DNA of 64,000 nucleotides from Balaenoptera acutorostrata. Taxonomy: Eukaryota > Chordata > Mammalia > Artiodactyla > Balaenopteridae. Made by a program: the position numbers and the translations under genes. The first letter of the stretch is position 1; every line of letters begins with the position of its first letter. The notes beneath the pieces are model-generated. The model did not search any database and had not been told where the DNA came from. It saw nothing but the letters and a program-made list of their open reading frames with translations. The stretch is taken from the NCBI RefSeq assembly GCF_949987535.1, contig NC_080075.1, forward strand, positions 57,006,636 to 57,070,635, written 5' to 3'. This document shows, in pieces, positions 44,271 to 55,005 of this stretch.

Positions 44271-45122
44271 TTTTTATATCTCTATTGGAGTATAATTGCT
44301 TTACAATGTTGTGTTAGTTTCTGCTGTACAACAAAGTGAATCAGCTATATGTATACATATTTTCCCATATCCCCTCCCTCTCAAGCTTCCCTCCCACCCT
44401 CCCTATCCCACCCCTCTAGGTCGTCACAAAGCACGGAGCTGATCTCCCTATGCTATGCAGCTGCTTCCCACTAGCCATCTCTTTTACATTCGGTAGTGTG
44501 TATATGTCAGTGCTACTCTCTCACTTCGTCCCAGCTTCTCTCCCCACCATCACCCGTGTCCTCAAGTCCGTTCTCTACATCTGCATCTTTATTCCTGTCC
44601 TGCCACTAGGTTCATTAGTACCGTTTTTTTTAGATTCCACATATGTGCGTAAGCATACGGTATTTGTTTTTCTCTTTCTGATTTACTTCACTCTGTATGA
44701 CAGACTCTAGGTCCATCGACCTCATTACAAATAACTCAATTTTGTTCCTTTTTGTAGCTGAGTAATATTCCATTTGTATATATTGCCACATCTTCTTTAT
44801 CCACTCATCTGTAGATGGACATTTAGGTTGCTTCCATGTCCTGGCTATTGTAAATAGTGCTGCAATGAACATTGCAGTACATGCATCTTTTTGAATTATG
44901 GTGTTCTCAGGGTATATGCCCAGTAGTGGGATTGCTGAGTCATATGGTAGTTCTATTTTTAGTTTTGTAAGGAACCTCCATACTGTTCTCCAGAGTGGCT
45001 GTATCAATTTACATTCCCACCAACAGTGCTGGAGGGTTCCCTTTTCTCCACACCCTCTCCAGTATTTATTGTTTGTAGATTTTTTGATGATGGCCATTCT
45101 GACCAGTGTGAGGTATACCTCA
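44271..45122 (-). mobile_element. 5'-truncated L1 (antisense) with intact ORF2 tail
   Basis: 852 bp bounded by a perfect 13-bp duplication. On the minus strand the ORF2 C-terminus is open for 155 codons (45097 down to 44630): [71 protein letters not shown], and it ends at the natural stop with RMLTHICGI. The 3' UTR of the 20684 type follows ('ccaatagagatataaaaaa' on the minus strand). Truncated well before the reverse-transcriptase catalytic core, so inactive. Confidence 0.93.
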
Positions 45123-45135
45123 TCTCTAATCTATT

Positions 45136-46132
45136 GAGAACTGCCTTTGCCCTCTTCCTTGGAGTCCTCTGGGATCCTGCTCCAACGTGGGCTGTTGCTG
45201 TCCAGCCTGCTGTGCACCTGACATCTGGAAACTTCTCTTTACTGCTCTTGTAGGTTACATCCCAGCTTTTCTTCTTTCTTCTATCTTAGGTCCTAGTGTT
45301 ACTGAAGTCTAGCCTCAAGTAACTTCCTAAGAAGGGGCATGTTGGGGACAAACTTTATGTATTCTTATTTTTCTGAAAACCCTATGTCATCCTCCACTTG
45401 ACTGAGAGTTTGCATATAGGATCCTAAACTGAAAACAATTTTCCCTCAGAAATTTAAAGACATGACTCCATTATCTTCTGGCATCTAGTGTTGCTGAGGA
45501 GAAGTCTGATGCCATTCTTATTGCTCTTCATTTGTAGGTGACCCAATCTTTCTCTCTGAGCCTTTTACAACCTACTCTTTATACTCAGAGTTTGAAATTT
45601 GGCCAGGATGCATCTAGTTGTCCGTCTTGTGCAGTCATTGTGCTGGACACAATGACTGACGGCCATTCTGATGTCAGGGCTAGTCTTTCTTCAGCCCAGA
45701 GAAATTTTCTTCTGTACTTTCTTTGCTAATTCTCTCCTCTTTAATTTCTGCTTTTTTCTTTCTAGGATTCCTATTAGTTAGATATTGGATTATTCTCCTA
45801 TGTCTTTTACTTTTCTCTCATATTTTCTTTTTCTGTCTTTCTGCTCAATGCTTTGTGAGATTTCATCCATTTTTTTAGTCCTTCCACTGAATATTTTATT
45901 TCACCAATTGCATTTTTAATTTCCAAGAGCTCATTCCTATTCTCAAAATACTAGTTTTAGAATGTATTATATTTCCAACCCTGAGAATTCTAAAAAAGTT
46001 TTAAAGTCATCTTTGGTTTCCTGAATCCTGTTTCCCCAGGAATGAATGAGATTTTTCTGCTTATTTTCATATATTTCCTTAACGCTGGTGTGTCTCCTCA
46101 TGCCGTACATATACCTCCTTGGTTTTCTTTCT
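45136..46132. other. T-rich DNA, probably old antisense LINE, unassigned
   Basis: Segments such as 'ggccattctgatgtcagggct', 'ttctaggattcctattagttagatattgg' and 'tttcatccatttttttagtcc' resemble an old antisense LINE internal region. I cannot assign the family. No gene. Confidence 0.35.
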
Positions 46133-46134
46133 TC

Positions 46135-46166
<32 letters not shown>

Positions 46167-46184
46167 TTATCTACCTACCTATCT
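46133..46184. repeat. (TCTG)n(TCTA)n tetranucleotide microsatellite
   Basis: Four tctg units followed by about five tcta units and decayed variants, directly joined to the T-rich tail end of the antisense SINE at 46185. Probably grew out of the SINE tail. Confidence 0.92.
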
Positions 46185-46305
46185 TGGCTGTGCCGGGTCT
46201 TAGTTGTGGCATGCATGCAGGATCTAGTTCCCCAACCAGGGATCAAACCCGGGCCTCCTGCATTGGAAGCGCAGTCTTACCCACTGGACCACCAGGGAGG
46301 TCCCA
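46185..46305 (-). mobile_element. Older CHR-1-like SINE (antisense)
   Basis: 'ggctgtgccgggtcttagttgtggcatgcatgcaggatctagttccccaaccagggatcaaacccgggcctcctgca...accaccagggaggtccc'. Same family as 30231. Its expected poly-T end is replaced by the tetranucleotide repeat. Confidence 0.9.
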
Positions 46306-46690
46306 TCCTTGGGTATCTTTTGATGTCAAATACAAAAGAGCTACAGATGCACAGATGGAATTACCGTGCAGTTGTGCACCCACCTTGCCTGAATGGGCTT
46401 CCCTGAAACTTTCTGAGATTTTGTCGGTGACCTGGCTCCCATCTCCTCTGTTGCCCCTTATTCTGTGTGTGGCTTCCTTCAGCTGGTTCCTCTGATAACT
46501 GTTCCCATACTCCTGACATATTCCAGAAATTTGCTTACATCTCTTATATGTTGGTGGCCTCTTCCTCCCCTCTTTAATATAATAAATTTACATCTTTTTG
46601 GAATTCTAAAACTTTATCTCAACAAAATTTTGGAAAGATAGGAGGCAAATGTGTGTCCTGGGTTCACCATCTTGAACTATAAGGAGATTA
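46306..46690. other. Continuation of unassigned old LINE-like DNA
   Basis: 'acctggctcccatctcctct' to 'gggttcaccatcttgaact' has the flavour of old LINE DNA continuing from before the SINE. Unassigned. Confidence 0.3.
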
Positions 46691-46969
46691 AGAAATTTTT
46701 ATTCTTTTAATTTTACTTGATGATCATTTTAATTGCTCCATCTTTTGGCAGCTTGGTGCCCCTAAGCCAGGGGACCCACCTGAGGTTTAGGGTCTCCCCA
46801 GGAAAGTGCTGCTCCCAGATATTCAGCATCTCATGGCCCTCACTCTTACCATGGTCCACATAAACCAGAGCCTGGTTTCCCCAAATTTCTTCCTGTACAG
46901 GTTTGAGGTGCCCAGGAGATAGAATGAGGACAGCCCCTCCTTGGGCACACCATCCTCTCCCCTCACCAC

Positions 46970-47315
46970 AGGGCCTGAGAGGCTCTACAAGCTCTACAAC
47001 ACTACAGGCTCCCTTTCATCCTTCCTTCCACCTGCTCCCACCCCCAGCCTGCCTTCACCCTTAGGTAACCTTCAGATCTCAGCTCCAGCACCATTTCCTC
47101 AGAAAGCCTTCCCAGTTCCCCTTGACTTGTCAAATTCCTCCATCATGTGGGCTCATGGAACAATTTCTCTCCCCTTTACAGCACTTATCTCAAGTTTGTA
47201 ATATTTGTAGAGCAAGACCATGTCTGTTTTCTGTTCACTTTGATGCCCTAAGCACTTGAGCAGAGAACTGGCATATAGCAGGTGCTCGAGAAATCTCTCT
47301 TGAGCAAATGGATGA
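46970..47315 (+). repeat. L2 LINE 3' end
   Basis: 'ctcagctccagcaccatttcctcagaaagccttcccagttcccc', 'cccctttacagcacttatctc', 'gagcagagaactggcatatagcaggtgctcgagaaat': sense L2 3' end in the right order. Confidence 0.85.
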
Positions 47316-49865
47316 TCATGAAGCTAGCCCCAGAAGAAACGTTCCTTCAGCTAACTGAAAAACAACCCGCAGGGTGACCAGAGTGCAACACCACATGTGC
47401 TCCACCTTAGAGGTCTGATAACTGACTAGGCCCTCGTCAGCATTGCCCCAGGCCTGAATCACAGGCTTCCATGGGCTCTCGTCTGAAGCCTCAGCTCTGC
47501 CCGTGGAGAGAGGTCAGGGAGGTGGATTCCGATGCAGCCCTTAGGGCTTGAGGCTCACATGGCCTTCTGACCACCCCAGCCTTGACCAGACAACGTCGTG
47601 ACTCATCTCCAGACAAGGTCCCTGAAGCCTGGAAGGAGGGCAGACAGCCACCTTACCCAAAGGCCCAGGAGGAACTTTCTTAATTGAAGCCACAGCCCCC
47701 AAGGGGGTGGGCCAGAGGCTGCCCAGAACCAATGGCGACACCCCTGGTTGGGAACAAGAGAACCCCACACCTCAGCTACCTTTTCGCCTCTGGCTTCCCA
47801 GCGGTGAGGCTCTTATTAAATTTGGGATTACCATGTGTAAAGCGCAGTCTGAATTTTGTTTGCTCTGTCATGTAACTTGCCTTTCCAAACACTCAGTCAG
47901 AGCTGCAGTTAATCCACTGACCGTGGGCTTAACCGGCAGGTGGCCAGGAGGCCCCACCAAATTCCTCCGGACCCTTTGTTACCTGGCCTGGAAGGGAGAG
48001 ACCCCTTGTTTGGGAAGTGTTTCTCCTCCCCCTGACCATTTTCTGTATTAAGAGTCTTTTGTCACCATAAAGCTGAAGCAGGGGATTATGATGGGTAGGC
48101 TGTCACCCAGATTGTTTCCTCCAGAGGATGAGGGGAAAGGTTTGCGGGCTGGCCTAATGAAACCTTTATTCGGGGGACAATGCCTTGCCATTCAATTGAA
48201 GTTCAAGCCTCAACAATGCCTTCGAACAAACCCCATTTGAATATTTAATTTGGGATGGAAGGAGCTGAGTAAACCCCTCTCTCCCCTCGGCCCCTTTCTG
48301 GAGACCCCCTTGCAGCAAAACCTGAGTTAGAAACTTGAGTTGTTGATGTCAGGGTGCTGCTGCCACCAACAAAGGTGGAAAAATCTAAATCTAACACTCA
48401 ACTGACATCAAAGAATGTTGTTTACTCCGAACTTAAAAACATACAAACAAAAATTCCAGGAAGTGAACACTGGTCAGATGAATGACCAACTAAAACCTGT
48501 CCGTCCTGAGCCTCGCAAGCAACAGAGACCTCTGGGATGAGCGCCCTGCCCACCCCAAGTGCGCAGGACCCACGACTGAGACCAGAGGTCCTCGGAGGAT
48601 AGCGTGCTACCTCAAACCCCACCCAGGTTCCTCCTTCTTTGCTTCTTCACAGAGAATCTCTAAGAGAGAGAAATGTCTAACTAGGCTCAATTTTTTTAAT
48701 GGCTGCAGTGATGTCAAAAGCACTGTAAGGGAATGGAAGTTTCTCTACCCTCCTGCTCTACTTGGCAACCAGGCAGTGAGGCAACAGGCACCCAAGAGAC
48801 GGAGTTGTGTGTGGGCTCCTCTGTGCTGAGAGTCAGAATTACCCTAGAATAATTTCTCTGTGGATCATCTGCACAATTTTCTTATCCGTACTCACAGCAC
48901 GTCTGCTAACTCTTGGTCTCCTTTTCACTTCTTGCTTCCTGGGGAGGACGACCCATCCTTTGTTCTGTCCTCCCAGAGAGGCTCATCAATGCTAACAAGG
49001 TTACGCGCTGGCTCTTTCCTCCTCGCTCCAGTTTTCCTTCATTTTCATCATCTTGGCCTATAGTGGGGATGATCGGAAGCAGGTTCATCACACCGGGAGG
49101 GGGCGAATCCTCACACTGGCGTACTTGATCTCTCTGTCAAGGGTTCGGTTTCTGCCTTGCCAGTGGGGAAGGGAAGGGAACCCAGAGCAGGATGTTCCTG
49201 GCCTTTGCTGACCTAGTGGCCCTTGAGCTTAACCTCAGCCCAGTTGAGCGGAAGCAGCTGCCGGGGCCGCAGTGCTCGACACCATCTACCCAAGTTCCCA
49301 ACGTGCATCCCAGGGGTGAGCGATCAAGTCCCAAAGCAAAGGAAGCATTTTAACTGATTTTAGAGACTGGCCACCAGGACCACACAACCATCGGTTACCA
49401 CTTGGGGTCCTGGGAGCCAGAGCCTAAAATCCAAGAATAGCTCCTTCTCAGGCAGGCCCTGTGTGTATGGGTGGGTGCATGCACGTGCACACGCACACAC
49501 ACGCATGCATGTGGGAGGCAGGGCATAAAGGTCTGGCACGCGACTTTCGGTGGGCGGTGGACCCCCAATCTCTCTGTAGTGGGGGCCCAGAGGTGCCGCA
49601 TCTGGTGGAGCGGACGGTCTGGCACCTGGCCAAATCACGGGCCATCACAGCCGCGGAGCTCCGGGGCCCCTTGCTCAGACCCGGCTTTCAACTGTTGATT
49701 TGCTTCGACAACTCTACAGTCTAACAAGCAGGCACTGGCAATGCCGCCCTTCTTTTCCTCTGCGTGCAAATTAACCTGTGAGCCTTCCTTCTAGGTGGGC
49801 CTTTCCTCTGGGCAAGGGGATCCCAGGCAGAGTGGCCGGGGGTCCCCTGGGCACATCATTTCCTC
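47316..49865. other. Repeat-poor unique DNA, no gene recognised
   Basis: No interspersed repeat recognised over 2.5 kb. 48080-48430 looks like conserved non-coding DNA (ttcaattgaagttcaagcc, gaatatttaatttggg, ccaccaacaaagg) and holds an inverted pair ttgatgtcag (48343-48352) / ctgacatcaa (48402-48411). Short frames only. An imperfect GT/CA-type run lies at about 49462-49510. Confidence 0.4.
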
Positions 49866-49869
49866 AGAG

Positions 49870-50075
49870 GAAATGGTACGAGGGCAGGTAGCCGGCTGCC
49901 CTCTCCTTGATTTCATCTCTCTGAGCCTCACTCTCCTCGTGTGTAACAAGGGGGGTGATAACAGCGACAATGTCAGAGGACCGTTGTGAAGCTAAAATGA
50001 GATAATACATGTAAAGCCCTTAACAAAAGGCCTGGCACACAGGAAGCGCTCAGTGAATGTGAGCTGCTGCTGCTA
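49870..50075 (+). repeat. MIR SINE
   Basis: 'tttcatctctctgagcctcactctcctcgtgtgtaac', 'ttgtgaagctaaaatgagataatacatgtaaagcccttaac', 'ggcctggcacacaggaagcgctcagtgaat': sense MIR core and 3' end. Confidence 0.85.
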
Positions 50076-50289
50076 TTTCCCTTTGGGCCCTTCCAGTCCT
50101 CATTTGGGGCTCTGTCCTTTAGTCCCACAATTGTAGGAAATGTGATCTCCACGGACACCTTTCAGAGGTGTTTGTTGGGAGGTTTGTGACTATTCTGCCA
50201 GCCCCTGAATGCAGCCTACAAAAGAGGGTCGAGATGGGGCCAGAGAGATGTCCTGGGCTGGCTCTCGCCCAGCCTCCTTTCTCCCGCCT

Positions 50290-50375
50290 TCCCGTCCATC
50301 ACCTACTGCGTGCCAGGTGCTAGGATGCCTCATGAATGAGGCACAGCCCCTGCTCTCGTGGGTCAGCGCGCTGGT
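50290..50375 (-). repeat. L2 LINE short fragment (antisense)
   Basis: 'ccatcacctactgcgtgccaggtgctagga', then 'cacagcccctgctctcgtggg': antisense L2 3' end, truncated. Confidence 0.65.
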
Positions 50376-50539
50376 CCTCAAGCTCTCAGGGCCCATCAGA
50401 AGGGCCAGGCTCATGTCTCAGAGCCCTAGGCGAGGTCCTGCACCCGGCACACACACCAGGACAGACCTAGGACTCTGCTTCCATATGCGTGCCCACCAGT
50501 AGGGATGTTTTCACACCAGCTCCTTGGCAATGTCACATC

Positions 50540-51295
50540 AGGTCAGCAGTCCTGATGGCCCCCACTGCTCCTGGATGAAGTCCAGCCCTCTGGGCTGGAT
50601 AGGTGCTCCTTCCTCACTATCCAGCCTCAGGTGGCTCCCTGTGTTCTCCCCTCACTTGTCACCTCCTACCTGTCTATTACAGCTTCTCATGGGCCTCCGA
50701 CTTTCTCTCCTGAATACCACCCCCACCCCGCCCCCCCGTACCGATTCTCCTCTCAGCAGCCAGAGTGAGCTTCTAAACAGAGAAGCCAAGGCCATGTCAC
50801 TCCTCTGGTGGCTTTCCACTGAAATAAAATCCGGCTTCCTCTCCATGGCCTACAAGGTCCTGCACACTCCCCACCTCATACTCTGCTCACCCACCACGCT
50901 CCATGCACCTGGGTTCTGCATATTTATTCCTGCCTCAGGGCCTTTGCACTTGCTGTTACCTCTGCTTGGAATGCTCTTCCTTTCAGTCCCCAAAGGTTGG
51001 CTTTTTCATTTAGGTCTCAACTAAAGTGCTGCCTCCTTCAAGAGAGCTTCCTTGACCTTGTATCTAAAGGAGGCCTAGTCACTTCCTAAAATATCGACTC
51101 ATTTTATTGCGTTCACCACATCTCTCCTGATTTGAACCAGTCTGATCTGTGCACTTGTAGCTTGCCTCTCTCCCTCCATCGAATGCCACTTGGTGAGATC
51201 ATGGAACTTGTCGCTCTAGTTCACGGCTCTCCCCTGAGCGCCTGGCACCTGTCAGGCTTCGGTAAAAGTCTGTGGGATGAGTGAATGAATGAATC
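50540..51295 (+). repeat. Long L2 LINE 3' segment
   Basis: About 750 bp of sense L2-type sequence: 'gccatgtcactcctctggtggctttccactg', 'tacaaggtcctgcacactcc', 'ctgcctcagggcctttgcacttgctgttacctctgcttggaatgctcttcc', and the end 'gtgggatgagtgaatgaatgaat'. The 166-codon + frame at 50524-51024 lies inside it and is not a host gene. Confidence 0.8.
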
Positions 51296-51359
51296 TTTAC
51301 CTCATTTAACCCCGCACTCCTGCCAAGTCCACATTTCCTGAAATCTTCATGAGCTTCAT

Positions 51360-51600
51360 TCCCCTGGTAGGGCCTTTCCTCCTCCTGCCAGAACAGTCAT
51401 GGCCTAATACAAACCCTGCCTCCTCTTTCAGAAGGTACTTGCTTTTCCTGTTGATCTCTAACAACCCTTGGCCAGTCCTTTTCCATGGATCTGTCTCATA
51501 TGAGGACACGCTGTGTCTCCCCTCTGAGTTTATAAGCACCGTGTGGGCAGGGACCTCACCTGCCTTGTGCTCATATTCCCATGCATGGGGAGGACGGGCC
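51360..51600 (+). repeat. L2 LINE fragment, second piece
   Basis: 'gtctcccctctgagtttataagcaccgtgtgggcagggacctcacctgccttgtgctc' is L2 3' sequence. It follows directly after the previous L2 and so is a separate insertion or duplication. Confidence 0.55.
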
Positions 51601-52513
51601 GTCAGGTGTGTGCACTGTTGAATCAGGATGGCCCTCCTGGCCCAGGTTACCTTGTGAGGCTGACGAGTGGTTTCCAACACTTGGATTCCCCCATTTCTGC
51701 TCTTTTCCCCAGGTCTTGGGCCGCTTTACTTCCTCTAGGTTCCCTGTGTCCTCTCCACACTGCCTGCTTTACATCCCCACCCTCACTCAGGCCTAGCCTC
51801 AGATCTTTCACGCCAAGGACCATGAGAGCATCACCTCTCCCAGAGGAGCCTCATTTTGACAGTAACCCCTGCCCTTAGCTGAGGGGAAGGTGGTCTGTTG
51901 GTGGAATTTCAGTATCAGTGACACATTTCTTTCCCACCCAAAGGCTTTCCTGTGCTCCTTAAATCTTGCCTCATAGGCGATTACTTGCTCTGCATCTGTG
52001 GAGCTCAGTGGGGCCTCAGGACCAGGACAGAGGCCAGTCTCTGACCTCCTTGGGTCTTTCCCTGAATATCCCCAAGTGTGCCGGAGGCCCAGGAAAACAG
52101 TATGAACGAAAGGCAGGGGGTTATAACCACAAATAGAAATAGATTTCTTATCCTACAGCCCCGTCCTATCTAGCTACTGTCACCTCTCGCTCTGAGAGAA
52201 TAAGAGGATGTCAGGCAGGGCCAATCTGGAGGGCCAAGAAGGCATCAGGATATGAAGACCCCCCCATTCCCAGGTGCCCATAAATGTGCAGAGCATGAAG
52301 CTGAAAGTAGAGCATGTGGAGGCGCCATCCTCTCCGTGGTTTGTCCCCCTCATACCTCCACACATCCCATTACCGGGGCTGGGCGGGCGGTGAAGAAGAT
52401 ATTAAGGGAAGAGGGCTTACATTTTTAGGGCAGAAGGTTCAGACTTTTAGGTTGACATCTTCACCTGCAACTTTATGAGGAAGCCACCAGCAAATCCTGT
52501 TAATTCTATGGCT
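51601..52513. other. Unique DNA, nothing recognised
   Basis: Short overlapping frames only. No clear repeat, CpG cluster or exon. Confidence 0.4.
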
Positions 52514-52548
52514 CACACGCACACACAACACACACACACACACACACT
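52514..52548. repeat. Interrupted (AC)n microsatellite
   Basis: cacacg / cacacacaa / (ac)11, two interruptions. Confidence 0.92.
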
Positions 52549-52589
52549 TTGAATCAGTTTGCTCCTCTTTCCCCCGTTGTCACTCATGT

Positions 52590-53275
52590 CCCCAGTCCAC
52601 ATGGCCGCTGTCTTTCACCAGGACCACCACGTTACAGGAGCCCCCTCACTGGAATCTCCACTTCCTCTATACTACTCCCCATCCAGCATTCAGAGTGATC
52701 TTTAAAAAATGTCCCTCTGACTGTGTCGTTCTCATGACTCCAAACCCTTCAATGGCTGCTCACCACACTCCAAGTGAAATCCAAACTCACTAAGTCCTGC
52801 ACAGGCTGGCCCTTGCCCATCTCACGTCCCTCCTCACAAGGCCCCAGCAACACTGGCCTTGCTCTCGTCCTCGAAGTCCGCAGGCTCTGGGCCACCTCGG
52901 GGCGTGCCGTCCACATTCCCTCTGCCTGAGCCCCTCTCCCCACTTTCGTCTCTGCATGACGGCTCCTTCTCACAACTGAGACTCCCTCAGAGAGGGTTTC
53001 TTCCACCGTCCTGTCTGAGGTAGGCCCCTCTATTACTCTCTACCAGTAGGACCCTACCTGTTTTTCACTGAATTTACTACAATTTATAATTATTTTATAA
53101 ATGCACTGGCACATTTGTTTCTTGTTAACAATGCAAGCTCCTTGTGTGGAGAGCAATTTTGTCTTTCTCACTAGGCCCCAGCATGTCACAGGGTCTTTTT
53201 TATTCACTATTAGATCCCCAGCAGCTAACAGGGTGACAGCACACAAAAAAACATTTATTAGTGAATAAACATGGA
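52590..53275 (+). repeat. Long L2 LINE 3' segment
   Basis: 'gaccaccacgttacaggagcc', 'aacccttcaatggctgctcaccacactccaagtgaaatcc', 'cacaaggccccagcaacactggcc', 'caagctccttgtgtggagagcaattttgtc', ending 'aacatttattagtgaataaacatgg'. About 690 bp, parallel in layout to 50540-51295. Confidence 0.78.
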
Positions 53276-53564
53276 AGTGCTCGGTCCCGCACTGTTCCTC
53301 TTCCCTCACAGGGGTACCTGAGGCAGCTCCCTAGCATTCAGCCTGGGGCAGAGCAAGGTGAAACATCAAGGTCATTCTAGAACCAAAGAGGAGAAAGTCT
53401 CCTGAGAAGTACTAAGTAGTTTCTAGGGCCACGCTAATGTGGGACAACTCTCTTGGTAGTATCAGAGAATTCCTGTTCCCTGAGGTGATCAAAATCTCTG
53501 GCCCTGATTGATAATGGAATGTTTTTATCTTGACTGCTTCAGAATTTAGCATGAAATCGGAAAT

Positions 53565-53700
53565 TAAATTATCTAGTTCAAAGAGGAGGAAACACATGTC
53601 CAGATAGATTAAGTAGTTTGCCTAAAATGACCAGTTTGTTACTGGGGGGAGCCCAGGCTAGAATCTAGTTATTCTGAGTCCATTGTACTTCCTCCCACAG
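53565..53700 (-). repeat. MIR SINE (antisense)
   Basis: 'caaagaggaggaaacacatgtccagatagattaagtagtttgcc' and 'gcccaggctagaatctagttattctgagtcc': decayed antisense MIR core. Confidence 0.7.
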
Positions 53701-53938
53701 CCCATTTTCTCTTGTGTCTTCTCCTAGGAGCCTGCAAGTGATCTGCCTTTGCAATAGGCTGGTTTTCTGAAGGGTGAGTGAGGCCTGTGGGACCCGAATC
53801 CTATTTTTGTTTTTTTACAGTATTAGTCACTATGTAACTCAATACGTTTTAGGCAAAGCATTATCTCAAAAGTTTTGGTACTTCAAGGTACACTTAAGGA
53901 TGCAGAAAAGTACCTCAAAGAGAAAACATCAAAACTGT

Positions 53939-54410
53939 ATCAGTTATCTATTGCTGCGTAACAAAGTGTTCCAAAACTTAGTTGCTTGAAACCACCATTT
54001 ATTAGCTCATGATTCTGTGAGTAGGCCATTTGGGCTGGACTCAACTGGGCAGTTTTTATGCCAACTCACCTGGCTCACTCACATGCTATAGTCAGCAGCT
54101 GGGTCTGCCACAGACTGTTTGGTCCTGGATGCCTTCACTCACATGGCTGGAATGAAGGGGATGAGTGGGCCACACGTCTCCAGTGTCTAGCAGGATAGCC
54201 TGGGCTTTTTCACATGGTAGCTGGTTCCAAAGGCATCAAGAGAGAGCAAACCCCAATGTGCAAGTGATTTTCAAACCTCTGTTTGTACTCATGTTTACTG
54301 ACATCTCATCGGCCAAAGTAAGCCAAGTCAAGTTCTGAACCAAGGGATGGAGAAATAGACTCCATTTCTTGATGGGAACAGCTGCAAAATATTGCTGCCA
54401 TTTTTTTTTT
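53939..54410 (+). repeat. Ancient mammalian interspersed repeat, family not assigned
   Basis: Begins 'tatcagttatctattgctgcgtaacaaagtgttccaaaacttagttgcttgaaaccaccatttattagctcatgattctgtg' and runs through 'ttcactcacatggctggaatg' and 'ggtagctggttccaaagg'. I know this order from a common mammalian repeat but cannot name it safely. Confidence 0.6.
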
Positions 54411-54519
54411 TTCAATCGTAAGGGAAGAGTCAGATAAACTCCTTCAGTATCATATTCATATTGAGGTTACTGAAACCACCCTATGGTTTATCTAGTCTGC
54501 TGGGGGTGGGGGAGGGAGG

Positions 54520-55005
54520 CTGTAAGTGTATAGGGAAGAACAAGCCTGACTCCATATCAGATCTGTTTCTTTTACTTTAACCTTTGTATTCTATTGCTTT
54601 TGCTTCTAGTTAAGAATGTTGCCTATAGCCTGAAATATACCGGCTAGCCCATTCTCAAGGTATACCTTTAAGGGTATAACACTTTTCCATTCACACAGAG
54701 ATTAAAAAGTTGCAGAACAGAGAATAACATTTGTCTTGTTGGAGGTTTACCGGAACATCATGACCTGACCTACACAGCATTCCTACACCAAGATTATGAC
54801 AGCAAGAAGTGTGCAACAACCAACCACGCCCCTCCCTCACCTTGCCTTTAAAAATGCTTTGCTGAAACCCTTGGGGGACTTCAGGTTTTTTGGGGGCATG
54901 TTCTCCTTGCATGGCCCCGCAATAAACCTTTCTTTGCTCCGAACTCTGATGTTTCGGTATCGTTCGGCCTCACTGCGTGGAGTACATGAACCTGTGTTAG
55001 GTAAC
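54520..55005 (+). mobile_element. Probable solo LTR of an endogenous retrovirus
   Basis: A roughly 485-bp block starting near 'tgtaagtgtatagg' and ending near 'ggtaaca' has the order of a retroviral LTR: a TATA-like tttaaaaa (54847-54854), then aataaa (54921-54926) and a T-rich 3' part ('ctttgctccgaactctgatg'). I recognise it as resembling a cetartiodactyl ERV LTR. No primer-binding site or gag, pol or env frame follows and no second LTR is seen, so this is a solo LTR left by recombination. Boundaries are approximate, since I did not find a clean short duplication. Confidence 0.65.
54921..54926 (+). promoter_or_regulatory. LTR polyadenylation signal
   Basis: aataaa in the R region of the probable LTR, about 70 bases after its TATA-like box. 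Confidence 0.6.

Noticed and set aside
50524..51024. 166-codon + frame
   Set aside because: Lies inside an L2 retroposon segment; not a host gene.
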